From positions 1-41,095 of the forward strand of contig DRHT01000046.1 in assembly GCA_011053055.1 (NCBI GenBank): a stretch of DNA of 41,095 nucleotides. The letters are read 5' to 3'. This stretch comes from Halopseudomonas sabulinigri (lineage in GTDB: Bacteria; Pseudomonadota; Gammaproteobacteria; Pseudomonadales; Pseudomonadaceae). A model generated the notes under the pieces. The model was not told where the DNA came from and ran no database searches. It saw only the letters and a list, made by a program, of their open reading frames with translations. The translations under genes and the position numbers were made by a program. Each line of letters begins with the position of its first letter. Position 1 is the first letter of the stretch. Shown here one piece after another: positions 33,392 to 41,095 of the stretch.

Positions 33392-34709
33392 TGAGGTCGT
33401 CGCGTCTGATGACCAGACCTTGCCGAACCCACGCAACCACCCCGCAGCACTGCGCCCAGCCAGCAACCGTTCAGGCTACGACAGCTGGCTGACGCGCCTT
33501 AGCCGGCGGGCGGTGCTGCGCCAACTCGGCGCGATCAATCGCGGCACCATCAGCGTGCACGAAAATGGCGTAGTTCTGCATTTTGGTCAGGCCGACAGTG
33601 ACGGCTTGCACGCAGAGATTCATGTGCAAGACGCCGCTGCCTATTCCATGATTGCCAGCAATGGCAGCGTAGGTTCCGGCGAAGCCTATATCCATGGCTA
33701 CTGGTCGACCCCGGACCTGACCTCGGTAACCCGCCTCTTCGTGCGCAATCTGGACGTGCTGGATGCAATGGAAACCGGCTTAGCGCGCCTCGGCGCACCC
33801 GCACTAAAGTGGCTACACTGGCTCAACCGCAATACCAAAGACGGCTCCCGGCGCAATATTCAAGCACACTATGATCTGGGCAATGCGCTGTTCGAGAACT
33901 TCCTCGACCCCAGCATGATGTACTCAGCCGCGATTTTTCCGCCCAGCGAAGACAACCTGGAGCAGGCGCAATGGAACAAACTCAAGCGCATCTGCACCAA
34001 ACTGGAACTTAGCGCCGACGATCACCTGCTGGAGATCGGTACCGGCTGGGGCAGCATGGCTATCTATGCAGCAACCCATTACGGCTGCCGTGTCACCACT
34101 ACTACCTTATCGGATGAGCAGTACGCCTTTACCGCCCAGCGCATCGAAGAGCTGGGCTTACAAGATCGCATTACTCTGCTGCTCAAGGACTACCGTGAGC
34201 TGGAAGGCGAATACGACAAACTGGTCTCCATTGAGATGATCGAAGCCGTCGGCCACGAATATTTTCGCAACTATTTTGAGACCTGTGCGGCTCGTCTCAA
34301 GCCGCACGGTTTAATGCTGCTGCAGGCAATTACCATACGTGATCAGCGCTACGATCAGGCGCGGCGCGGCGTTGACTTTATTCAACGCTATATCTTTCCG
34401 GGTGGCTCGCTACCCTCGGTTAGCCTGATTGCCGAGCTAACCCGCAACCACACTGATTTGGCGATGCTGCATTTGGAAGACATTGGCAGCCACTACGCTC
34501 GCACCCTACGTCACTGGCACCACAACCTCACAGCAGCCCGTGGCGAGCTGCAACATCTCGGGTATGATGACGCCTTTTTTCGGCTCTGGGAATTTTACCT
34601 CTGTTACTGCGAGGGCGGCTTTATCGAGCGCTCGATAGGCACTGCGCAGGTATTGCTAAGCAAACCAGACGCTAGACCTAAACTGGATCTTTACGCCCTA
34701 GGGGACTAA
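33372..34709 (+). CDS. Cyclopropane-fatty-acid synthase-like methyltransferase
   Basis: This 445-residue S-adenosylmethionine-dependent enzyme is of the CFA synthase family, which methylates double bonds of membrane phospholipid acyl chains. The N-terminal lipid-binding domain covers about 30-125. The SAM fold has LLEIGTGWGSMAIY near 220 and MIEAVGHEYF near 290. The C-terminal FYLCYCEGGFIERSIG holds the cysteine region of the family. The ATG at 33372 (MKNTSPDE) lies inside DUF1365 with AGGA upstream. In a photo-oxidative operon it may be a UfaM-type methylase making the precursor of furan fatty acids and not cyclopropane lipids; that is inference. Confidence 0.92.
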   Translation: MKNTSPDEVVASDDQTLPNPRNHPAALRPASNRSGYDSWLTRLSRRAVLRQLGAINRGTISVHENGVVLHFGQADSDGLHAEIHVQDAAAYSMIASNGSVGSGEAYIHGYWSTPDLTSVTRLFVRNLDVLDAMETGLARLGAPALKWLHWLNRNTKDGSRRNIQAHYDLGNALFENFLDPSMMYSAAIFPPSEDNLEQAQWNKLKRICTKLELSADDHLLEIGTGWGSMAIYAATHYGCRVTTTTLSDEQYAFTAQRIEELGLQDRITLLLKDYRELEGEYDKLVSIEMIEAVGHEYFRNYFETCAARLKPHGLMLLQAITIRDQRYDQARRGVDFIQRYIFPGGSLPSVSLIAELTRNHTDLAMLHLEDIGSHYARTLRHWHHNLTAARGELQHLGYDDAFFRLWEFYLCYCEGGFIERSIGTAQVLLSKPDARPKLDLYALGD

Positions 34710-34711
34710 CT

Positions 34712-35239
34712 ATGCCAATCCGGCTGATTGCCAACGCACTGCTGTTTCAAGCTAGCTGGTTCGCTTGCGTGCTGGGTGGTACCGGATGGTGGCTGCTGGT
34801 GCCGCTGACCGCACTGGTGATTCATTTCAGCTGGGTGAGTTGCTGGGCAGCAGAGGGCAAACTGGTGGTCAGCGTGACGTTGATAGGTGCAGCGCTTGAC
34901 TCGTTCCTGCTGCAGCTAGGGGTTTTTGATTTCGCTAGTACCGAAACGCTAGCGCCCGTTTGGCTAGTTCTGCTCTGGGCTTTGCTCGCCACTACACTGA
35001 ACCATTGTCTGGCCTGGAGCGCCAAGCCGATCTGGCTGGCGGGCATTCTCGGTGCGATCAGTGGACCATTATCTTATTTCGCCGGAAGCGCTTTGGCCGG
35101 CGTGGGGCTGCCGCTGGGCCAGCTGTATACATGGTTTATTTTGGCGCCGATCTGGGCAATAACACTGCCCTTGTTGCACGGTTTTGCTCACCTCTATCGC
35201 GAGCAATTTCGCCTTCTGGAAATGTCCCGACGGCGCTAG
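34712..35239 (+). CDS. DUF2878 family membrane protein
   Basis: This 175-residue integral inner-membrane protein has about five or six hydrophobic segments and belongs to DUF2878. The conserved pieces LGVFDFAS, TLNHCLAW and GAISGPLSYFAG are recognisable. It begins 2 bases after the methyltransferase stop and is the last gene of the nine-gene operon. No function is known. It recurs beside CFA-like and DUF1365 genes and may help place or channel lipid substrates. Confidence 0.86.
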   Translation: MPIRLIANALLFQASWFACVLGGTGWWLLVPLTALVIHFSWVSCWAAEGKLVVSVTLIGAALDSFLLQLGVFDFASTETLAPVWLVLLWALLATTLNHCLAWSAKPIWLAGILGAISGPLSYFAGSALAGVGLPLGQLYTWFILAPIWAITLPLLHGFAHLYREQFRLLEMSRRR

Positions 35240-35271
35240 ACTTCAATTAAGCCTGCGCCGCCAGGTCCCAA

Positions 35272-35799
35272 TCAAAAGCCGAGACGATAGTAGAGCGCCG
35301 TCTTGTTGATGCCTTGATTAGGCTGTTTGATGCCTGCGTTGGAGTAGTGGTAATAACGCAAACCCAGCTCCGAGCCAGAAGCAAAGCGCAAGCCAGCGCC
35401 GATGCGATCTTCAAACTGAAAATTCGAACCTATGTCGCGGCGATCATTCAGGTCAGTCTCGCTGAACACCGCTGCGCCAATCCCCGCTTCCAGGAACGGA
35501 GTCATACCGCCGTTATCCGGATAGAAATCCAGACGAAACATGGGTGTCAGGGAGATGCTGTCGGTATCCAGCCCACCCCAATGGGTAAAGCCCGCGTCCC
35601 AATAGCCGCCCAGAGCCACCGCACCGCCATCGCTGCGCCATAAGGGGCTGGCAAAATCGAACTGCGCTGCGATTCGGTAAGCGTCTGTGGATTCATTCGT
35701 TTCGCCAACCTCGAAGGTCAACCCATCCAGTGCCCAAGCAGAAGAGCTGAACGCCATGACTGACAACATACTACTCAACATCAAGCCGCTTTTTCTCAT
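35272..35799 (-). CDS. PagL-like acyloxyacyl hydrolase, catalytic Glu replaced by Asn
   Basis: This 175-residue outer-membrane beta-barrel resembles PagL, which removes the 3-O-acyl chain of lipid A. A signal peptide ends near residue 23 (SSAWA). The barrel contains the family segments GGYWDAGFTHWGG, PFLEAGIGAAVFSETD and FEDRIGAGLRFASG. The C-terminal active-site block is HYSNAGIKQPNQG, with His151 and Ser153. The third catalytic residue of P. aeruginosa PagL is Glu, 14 positions after the His; here that place is Asn165. Activity is therefore uncertain. It lies convergent to the light operon and just downstream of murI, the same place as pagL in Pseudomonas. Confidence 0.87.
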   Translation of the reverse strand: MRKSGLMLSSMLSVMAFSSSAWALDGLTFEVGETNESTDAYRIAAQFDFASPLWRSDGGAVALGGYWDAGFTHWGGLDTDSISLTPMFRLDFYPDNGGMTPFLEAGIGAAVFSETDLNDRRDIGSNFQFEDRIGAGLRFASGSELGLRYYHYSNAGIKQPNQGINKTALYYRLGF

Positions 35800-35833
35800 A
35801 CTTCTATCCTTAGTTTTTCGTTAGAACACACTA

Positions 35834-35860
35834 TATAGACTTTATTTCGGCAAAAAGTTC
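35834..35860 (-). promoter_or_regulatory. Candidate promoter for the pagL-like gene, possibly AlgU/sigma-E type
   Basis: The minus strand reads GAACTT (plus 35855-35860), 15 bases, then TCTATA (plus 35834-35839). The -35 equals the AlgU/sigma-E consensus but the spacing is one base short and the -10 is imperfect. TATATA in the same place could serve sigma-70. It abuts the murI stop. Confidence 0.35.
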
Positions 35861-36646
35861 TCAAACGGGCAACAACTCCACTGGGCTAGATGAACCCAGC
35901 AACGTCGGCAATATCGAGGACATCCTGTGCGGATCACCACTGCTCCAGAACTGAGTTGCGACTGCCGTCTGCTGGCTCAACTGCCTACTCTCGGCCAGTT
36001 TTACCTGCAATTGTCGAGCGACCGCAGCGCCGGTATCCACTACCTGTACATGGGCAGGTAAAAAGCGCTGCAAGATAGGACGCAGAAAGGGGTAATGAGT
36101 ACAGCCGAGAATCACGGTGTCACAACCAGCGGCCAATAACGGCGCGGTATAACGCTGCAGCAAGGCTTCTACCTCGGGACCGGTCAATTCTCCGCGCTCA
36201 ACGCACTCCACCAAACCAGGGCATGGCTGGGTAATCACTTGCACTGAGCGCGCAAAACGGTCAAGCAGCGCAGCGAATTTGGCGCTCTGCAAGGTGCCGG
36301 TCGTGGCCAGCACACCCACCACGCCATTACGGGTAGCCAAAGCAGCAGGCTTGACCGCCGGCTCCATACCGATAATTGGCATATCGAATTCGCCGCGCAA
36401 GTCATTGATCGCCGCTGCAGTGGCGGTATTACAGGCCAGCACCAGCGCTTTGGCGCCCCGCTCAATTAGAAATTTGGCGATTAGCCGACTGCGTTCCCGA
36501 ATCTGCTCCGGAGGCTTTTCGCCGTAGGGCACATAGGCACTGTCAGCGACATAAAGTAATGACTCAGCTGGCAGCTGCTGCTGAATTTCGCGCAGCACTG
36601 ACAGCCCGCCTACGCCAGAGTCGAATACGCCAATTGGGGCATTCAT
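35861..36646 (-). CDS. murI: Glutamate racemase
   Basis: MurI makes D-glutamate for peptidoglycan. The 261-residue enzyme has [10 protein letters not shown] near the start (Asp9, Ser10) and the two catalytic cysteines, C72 in [10 protein letters not shown] and C182 in LGCTHYPFL. The start at 36646 ([10 protein letters not shown]) overlaps the moeB stop in an ATGA arrangement. It is the last gene of the hemA-prfA-prmC-moeB-murI string. Confidence 0.96.
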   Translation of the reverse strand: MNAPIGVFDSGVGGLSVLREIQQQLPAESLLYVADSAYVPYGEKPPEQIRERSRLIAKFLIERGAKALVLACNTATAAAINDLRGEFDMPIIGMEPAVKPAALATRNGVVGVLATTGTLQSAKFAALLDRFARSVQVITQPCPGLVECVERGELTGPEVEALLQRYTAPLLAAGCDTVILGCTHYPFLRPILQRFLPAHVQVVDTGAAVARQLQVKLAESRQLSQQTAVATQFWSSGDPHRMSSILPTLLGSSSPVELLPV

Positions 36647-37398
36647 GCTCCTGGCCTCGCAGCGCAGCAACTGCAAGCAGGATCCCGACGAACGCGCATT
36701 TCTCTAAAGCGGCTATCCAGAGCATCGATCAACAGCAACCGTCCCACCAGTGGCGTGCCGAAACCGACCAACAGCTTGAGTGCTTCCAACGCCTGCAGGC
36801 TACCCACCAATCCCACCAGCGGGCCAAGCACGCCAGCTTCGCTGCAGCTCAACGCGGAGTCTTCACCTTCGCCATAAAGGCATTGATAGCATGGGCTGGT
36901 TGGGTCACGCGGATCAAACACACTGAGCTGGCCCTCCAACCGAATAGCCGCACCCGACACCAGCGGTTTGCTTAGCGCAACACACGCGGCGTTAACCGCT
37001 TGGCGAGTAGTAAAGTTGTCGGAACAATCCAGCACAAGATCGACGTTAGCGACGGCAACGCGCAATGCTTCACCAGCCAAGGCTTCTGGCAGCTGCAAAG
37101 ATTTCACCTCGGGGTTTAGCGCTTGCAATCGCTCTGCGGCGGAATCAACCTTGAGCTGCCCAACGCTGCCAGTGTGGTGAATAATCTGGCGCTGCAAGTT
37201 TGTTAGATCAACCTCATCGTGATCCGCCAGCACCAAAGTGCCAACGCCGGCAGCCGCCAGATACAACGCCACCGGCGCACCCAGGCCACCAAGACCTACG
37301 ATCAGCACACTGCTGTCGAGCAGTTTCTGCTGGCCGTCTATATCGATCTGCGGCAGCAGGATCTGACGGCTGTAGCGCAGCAGTGCGTTGTCATCCAC
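36643..37398 (-). CDS. moeB: Molybdopterin-synthase adenylyltransferase MoeB
   Basis: MoeB is an E1-like enzyme that adenylates the C-terminal glycine of MoaD (or related sulfur carriers such as ThiS). The 251-residue product has the ATP-binding [15 protein letters not shown] near 34-48, the RQI and DCSDNFTTR segments, and two zinc CxxC pairs (CYQC and CSCC). I placed the start at the GTG at 37398 because GGAGGA lies 7 bases upstream; another GTG five codons earlier is possible. It overlaps prmC by 8 bases. A HesA/ThiF-type role cannot be excluded. Confidence 0.92.
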   Translation of the reverse strand: MDDNALLRYSRQILLPQIDIDGQQKLLDSSVLIVGLGGLGAPVALYLAAAGVGTLVLADHDEVDLTNLQRQIIHHTGSVGQLKVDSAAERLQALNPEVKSLQLPEALAGEALRVAVANVDLVLDCSDNFTTRQAVNAACVALSKPLVSGAAIRLEGQLSVFDPRDPTSPCYQCLYGEGEDSALSCSEAGVLGPLVGLVGSLQALEALKLLVGFGTPLVGRLLLIDALDSRFREMRVRRDPACSCCAARPGA

Positions 37399-38224
37399 GC
37401 CAGCATCCTCCACTGACCCGCGGGTTACCTGCCAAATCAGTCCAATTATTAACGACCATAAAGCCGCGCGCCCTCAGAAGCGTCATTACTGCTTCTGCCT
37501 GCTGCCAACCATGTTCTAGCAATAACCAACCACCGGGCTGAAGGTGATCCGGTGCTTCCTCAACCAGTAGCCGAATATCATCCAAACCGTCAGCGCCACT
37601 GACCAGCGCACTGCGCGGCTCAAAACGCACATCGCCTTGCAGCAAATGCGGATCGTCGGCGGCAATATAAGGCGGGTTGGAAAGGATTAAATCAAAGCGT
37701 CGACCCTGTAGCTCAGCAAACCAGTGGCTCAGCAAAAAAACGGCGTTAACCAGCTGCAGTCGCTCGGCGTTAGCTTGCGCCAGCAAAACGGCTTCAGACA
37801 CACGGTCACTGCCGGTCAGCTGCCAGTCAGGGCGCTCCGCAGCCAAGGCCAGCGCGATCGCGCCACTGCCGGTACCCAGATCGAGAACATTAGCTGCCCC
37901 CCTCGGACCCATTTCCAGGCCCAGCTCCACCAAACGCTCGGTATCGGGGCGTGGTATCAAGGTGGCAGAACTAACGTGTAGATCAAGGCTCCAGAAGCCG
38001 CGCTCACCCAGCAAATACGCTACTGGCTCACCGGCACGGCGGCGCGCTATAAGCGCTTGAAAAGTGGCGACTTGTTCTACACTCGGCAGCGCTTCAGGCC
38101 AACTGCGCAAATAACTACGCCCCTTGCCTAGCACATGACACAACAACAGTTCTGCATCCAGCTTGGGGCTGTCTGAATCAGCCAGCTCGGCCTGCGCCAG
38201 CAACGCTGCAACCGTCAGAGTCAT
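37391..38224 (-). CDS. prmC: Release factor glutamine methyltransferase PrmC
   Basis: PrmC methylates the glutamine of the GGQ motif of RF1 and RF2. The 277-residue protein has an N-terminal helical RF-binding domain, the SAM site [12 protein letters not shown] (114-125) and the catalytic NPPY at 183-186. It overlaps prfA, whose product is its substrate, by an ATGA join, as is usual. Confidence 0.96.
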   Translation of the reverse strand: MTLTVAALLAQAELADSDSPKLDAELLLCHVLGKGRSYLRSWPEALPSVEQVATFQALIARRRAGEPVAYLLGERGFWSLDLHVSSATLIPRPDTERLVELGLEMGPRGAANVLDLGTGSGAIALALAAERPDWQLTGSDRVSEAVLLAQANAERLQLVNAVFLLSHWFAELQGRRFDLILSNPPYIAADDPHLLQGDVRFEPRSALVSGADGLDDIRLLVEEAPDHLQPGGWLLLEHGWQQAEAVMTLLRARGFMVVNNWTDLAGNPRVSGGCWRG

Positions 38225-39306
38225 GCGTCTTCCAGGGCAGCCAACTGGTCGGCCTGATACTCACGCCGCAGCGGCTCAATCACACCATCCAGAGCGCCCT
38301 GAATCACTTCATCGAGACTGTACATAGTCAAGTTAATGCGGTGATCGGTGACCCGACCCTGAGGAAAGTTGTAAGTACGAATGCGTTCGGAACGGTCACC
38401 GGAGCCAACCAGTGATCGCCGCGTATCGGAGATTTCCTTGTCTTGCGCTTCGCGCTGCTGGTTCACCAGCTTGGCCTGCAACAGGCTCATGGCGCGGGCG
38501 CGGTTCTTGTGCTGCGAACGCTCATCCTGACATTCGACAACCATGCCTGTAGGCAGGTGGGTCAGGCGAACCGCCGAATCTGTCTTGTTAATGTGCTGAC
38601 CGCCTGCGCCTGAGGCGCGGTACGTATCCACCCGCAGATCATTGGTATTGATCTCAATCGCTGCCTGGGCATCCATTTCCGGTAGAACGGCTACCGTGCA
38701 AGCCGAGGTATGCACCCGACCCTGGGATTCGGTTTCCGGTACACGCTGAACACGATGCGCGCCGGATTCAAATTTTAATTTGGCGTAGACGCTCTGACCT
38801 TCAACCCTAGCGATTACCTCTTTGTAGCCACCATGCTCGCCATGGTTTTCTGAGAGGATCTCAATCCGCCAGCCCTGACGCTCGGCAAAACGGCTGTACA
38901 TGCGAAACAGATCCCCAGCAAAAATCGCCGCCTCATCGCCGCCAGTGCCGGCGCGTACCTCAAGGAAAACGTTACGCTCGTCGTTCGGATCTTTGGGCAG
39001 CAACAGGTGGTTAAGCTCTTTTTCCAGCTCGGACAGCTGAGCCTCATTGACGCCCACCTCTTCTTCGGCCATGTCACGCAGATCAGGGTCGCTGTCTTTA
39101 AGTAAGCTACGCGCTTCTTGCAGATCGCTCTGTACGTCGCACCAGGATCCGTAACAGGTTACCGTGGCCTCGAGCTCAGCATATTCTTTGGAGTAGGCGC
39201 GGAACCGATTCTGATCGCTGATTACCTCGGCATCACTGAGCAACGCCGAAAGCTCCTCGAAGCGTTCACTCAGGGTGTCCAGTCGGTTCAGCAGAGATGC
39301 TTTCAT
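38221..39306 (-). CDS. prfA: Peptide chain release factor 1
   Basis: RF1 reads UAA and UAG stop codons and releases the peptide. The 361-residue protein has the anticodon tripeptide PET at 190-192 (PxT type) and the catalytic GGQ at 235-237 in [15 protein letters not shown]. The start ATG at 39306 overlaps the hemA stop, giving the widespread hemA-prfA-prmC order. Confidence 0.97.
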   Translation of the reverse strand: MKASLLNRLDTLSERFEELSALLSDAEVISDQNRFRAYSKEYAELEATVTCYGSWCDVQSDLQEARSLLKDSDPDLRDMAEEEVGVNEAQLSELEKELNHLLLPKDPNDERNVFLEVRAGTGGDEAAIFAGDLFRMYSRFAERQGWRIEILSENHGEHGGYKEVIARVEGQSVYAKLKFESGAHRVQRVPETESQGRVHTSACTVAVLPEMDAQAAIEINTNDLRVDTYRASGAGGQHINKTDSAVRLTHLPTGMVVECQDERSQHKNRARAMSLLQAKLVNQQREAQDKEISDTRRSLVGSGDRSERIRTYNFPQGRVTDHRINLTMYSLDEVIQGALDGVIEPLRREYQADQLAALEDA

Positions 39307-40661
39307 TGTTTGCCTTGTAAGAGAGTGTGCACCGCGCCTGGTGTACTGCGTACCGGCGCGGCATCACGTAAAGGAGTGTCAGCCTGCACTGCAGTAGCGC
39401 CTGCGGCCGGACTACCCAGCGCAAACAGTTCCTGCGCCAACGCCAGCGCCTCGACACGCCCCTGCGCACTCATCTGTTTCAGCTGTACGCTGGGATCGTG
39501 CAGCAATTTGTTGGTTAGGCCACGGGCCATCTCGGCCAGTACCTGCGATGGGTCCATACCGCGCTCTAATTTCTGTTGCGCTTTGAGCAACTCTTGATCG
39601 CGCAGCATTTCGGCTTTGGTTCGATAGTCGCGCAACACGTCCACGGCAGCCAAGGCACGCAGCCGCTGCATGAAATCGTCAGTACCGACCTCAATCAGGC
39701 GTTCGGCAGCATTCGCTGCACCCTGACGCGAGCGCATATTTTCTTCGATCACCTGATGCAGGTCGTCAACGCTGTATAGATACACGTCAGCCAGATCGCC
39801 GACTTCCGGTTCGATATCGCGGGGTACCGCTATATCGACCATGAACATGGGCTTGTGCTTACGCTGCTTGAGCGCGCGCTCCACCGCGCCTTTGCCAAGG
39901 ATCGGCAACTGGCTAGCGGTCGAACTGATGACCACGTCACATTCCCCAAGTACATCCGAAATCTGGCTCAGTAAGATCGACTGTCCGCCCAGCGGCTCGG
40001 CCAACATCTCAGCACGCTCGAGCGTGCGGTTAGCAACGATGATTTTGCCGACCCCCTGATCGTGTAAATGGCGAGCCACCAAGCCTATGGTTTCACCAGC
40101 GCCGATCAACAAGGCGGTGCTACGGCGTAAGTCAGAGAAGATTTGTTTGGCCAGACTAACCGCCGCAAACGCCACAGACACCGGGTTCTCGCCAATGCGC
40201 GTATCCGTGCGCACCTGCTTGGCCATATTGAATGTGCTTTGAAACAAGCGGTCGAGATAAGGCCCGAGAGTGCCCGCCGTGCGCGCCGCCTGCCAGGCAT
40301 CTTTCATTTGCCCGAGAATCTGCGGCTCGCCCAGCACCATGGAGTCCAGTCCCGCCGCCACCCGCATCATGTGATTGACCGCACCAGCATCCTGATGCAG
40401 ATAACTACAACGGCGCACCTCATCGGCAGTCATGCCGTGAAAGGCCGCCACCCAGGCAACCAGGCTTTCGGCGTCCAGCTGATCCTGCGCACAATACAGC
40501 TCGGTGCGATTACAGGTAGAGAGGATCGCCACTTCCTGAGTCGCGGTTTCCTCGCGTAGACGTTGCAGTGCATCCGGCAGCTGCTCTGGTGCAAATGCCA
40601 GGCGCTCGCGCACCTCCACGCCTGCGGTCTTGTGATTGATGCCCAATGCAATAAAGCCCAT
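39303..40661 (-). CDS. hemA: Glutamyl-tRNA reductase
   Basis: HemA reduces Glu-tRNA to glutamate-1-semialdehyde, the first step of tetrapyrrole synthesis. The 452-residue protein starts [20 protein letters not shown] and has the catalytic Cys50 in [10 protein letters not shown], the NADPH-binding [16 protein letters not shown] near 180, and a C-terminal dimerisation helix. It is the first gene of the operon and has a GAGG just upstream. An internal segment (39824-39932) is repeated exactly at the right end of the window. Confidence 0.97.
   Translation of the reverse strand: MGFIALGINHKTAGVEVRERLAFAPEQLPDALQRLREETATQEVAILSTCNRTELYCAQDQLDAESLVAWVAAFHGMTADEVRRCSYLHQDAGAVNHMMRVAAGLDSMVLGEPQILGQMKDAWQAARTAGTLGPYLDRLFQSTFNMAKQVRTDTRIGENPVSVAFAAVSLAKQIFSDLRRSTALLIGAGETIGLVARHLHDQGVGKIIVANRTLERAEMLAEPLGGQSILLSQISDVLGECDVVISSTASQLPILGKGAVERALKQRKHKPMFMVDIAVPRDIEPEVGDLADVYLYSVDDLHQVIEENMRSRQGAANAAERLIEVGTDDFMQRLRALAAVDVLRDYRTKAEMLRDQELLKAQQKLERGMDPSQVLAEMARGLTNKLLHDPSVQLKQMSAQGRVEALALAQELFALGSPAAGATAVQADTPLRDAAPVRSTPGAVHTLLQGKQ
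39824..39932 (+). repeat. 109-base exact direct repeat, copy 1 (inside hemA)
   Basis: This hemA segment recurs base for base at 40987-41095 in the same orientation. It begins GTACCGCTATATCGACC and runs to the last base of the window in the second copy. Confidence 0.9.
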
Positions 40662-40933
40662 GGTGCCTCATGATGCCGGAACGAAACGACTGCTAAAACG
40701 ACTAATTGTCCTATGATACCCCACGCCAATCAATTGCCGCTTGGCTTCCGGCCCCAACAGAGGGGGTGGCAATTCGCCGCGCCCTCAGTACTTTTAACCC
40801 ACGCGCCTTGCGGGGTGTGGGTTTGCGTCAGATCCTGTGGCATGATGAAGTCAGCTTGGCCGCCAGCCAAAGAGGGTCGCAGCAACCAGCCCTTAGCGGT
40901 GCAGCTCCCCCACCGTAGCGTATGAGAGTGTCT

Positions 40934-41095
40934 ATGAAGGCTTTGTTTACCCGGTCGCCAGTGTTGTTGATTGTGGGCGGGCTATTGTACCGCTATATCG
41001 ACCATGAACATGGGCTTGTGCTTACGCTGCTTGAGCGCGCGCTCCACCGCGCCTTTGCCAAGGATCGGCAACTGGCTAGCGGTCGAACTGATGAC
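40934..41095 (+). CDS. Start of an exported protein or lipoprotein gene divergent from hemA, broken by repeat
   Basis: ATG at 40934 begins [18 protein letters not shown], a typical signal sequence, in the place where Pseudomonas has a TPR lipoprotein or lolB opposite hemA. After base 40986 the sequence becomes an exact copy of hemA antisense, so the frame that continues ([10 protein letters not shown]...) is not the native protein. A second ATG at 40922 is possible. Only the first 17-18 codons can be trusted. Confidence 0.45.
40987..41095 (+). repeat. 109-base exact direct repeat, copy 2 (right edge)
   Basis: This copies 39824-39932 exactly and in the same orientation, ending with the window. 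It interrupts the start of the gene at 40934. The likeliest cause is a chimeric read or contig-end error. Confidence 0.88.

Noticed and set aside
25454..35239. Whole light-response block as a mobile island
   Set aside because: No integrase, transposase, att-like repeats or tRNA at its edges, base composition looks like the neighbours, and the flanking hemH and pagL-murI order is the usual one.
38650..38660. RF1 anticodon tripeptide PET as an unusual recognition motif
   Set aside because: The motif is PxT and the middle residue varies; I believe PET is ordinary in Pseudomonas RF1.

Overview
The window is about 41 kb of bacterial chromosome with moderate GC, tightly packed genes and many stop/start overlaps. 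Gene content and order match the Pseudomonas group of Gammaproteobacteria: yhdP-rng-maf-mreDCB / gatCAB, hpt / upp-uraA, a type IV pilus minor pilin operon, hemH, and murI-moeB-prmC-prfA-hemA. The gene complement and apparent GC would suit a Halopseudomonas-like or other lower-GC Pseudomonadaceae member, but that placement is an inference. I see no rRNA, tRNA, CRISPR array, integrase or insertion sequence.

Layout. (1) 1-5644, minus strand: a cut-off yhdP, RNase G, a Maf pyrophosphatase and the rod-shape genes mreD, mreC and mreB. (2) 5953-9665, plus: gatC, gatA, gatB and a minimal RlpA-like protein. (3) 9792-13742: a BCCT transporter, a YajG lipoprotein and three small conserved genes, two of unknown family. 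(4) 13747-16361: purine and pyrimidine salvage (hpt, upp, uraA). (5) 16368-21439, minus: pilV-pilW-pilX-pilY1-pilE with no fimU/fimT and no pilY2. (6) 21608-25256: a D-2-hydroxyacid dehydrogenase, a LysE exporter, ferrochelatase and a TIGR01777 protein. (7) 25454-35239, plus: an apparent light and photo-oxidative stress locus. (8) 35272-40661, minus: a PagL-like protein, then murI, moeB, prmC, prfA and hemA. (9) 40934-41095: the start of a gene divergent from hemA, interrupted by a copied piece of hemA.

The most interesting part is region 7. A two-gene unit (renalase-like flavoprotein, Trp-rich TIGR02450 protein) is followed by a nine-gene, almost entirely overlapping operon: a RudS-type TudS-DUF1722 desulfidase, a MerR-family regulator of the LitR/CarH fold, a CPD photolyase, a SnoaL-like protein, an SDR, an FAD oxidoreductase, a DUF1365 protein, a cyclopropane synthase-like methyltransferase and a DUF2878 membrane protein. 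The regulator has lost the recognisable residues that bind adenosylcobalamin, as in the B12-independent class II LitR proteins. The leader of the nine-gene operon holds a dense array of (G/A)TACA boxes. The promoter of the two-gene unit carries an inverted repeat of the same core. Together this suggests a light-switched programme combining DNA photorepair, removal of the near-UV chromophore 4-thiouridine from tRNA, and lipid modification (probably methylated or furan fatty acids) against singlet oxygen.

Both ends of the window look chimeric. The last 109 bases repeat an internal part of hemA exactly. The first ~87 bases read as yhdP-like coding sequence in the opposite orientation to the adjoining yhdP start. 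These are best treated as amplification or assembly junctions until shown otherwise.
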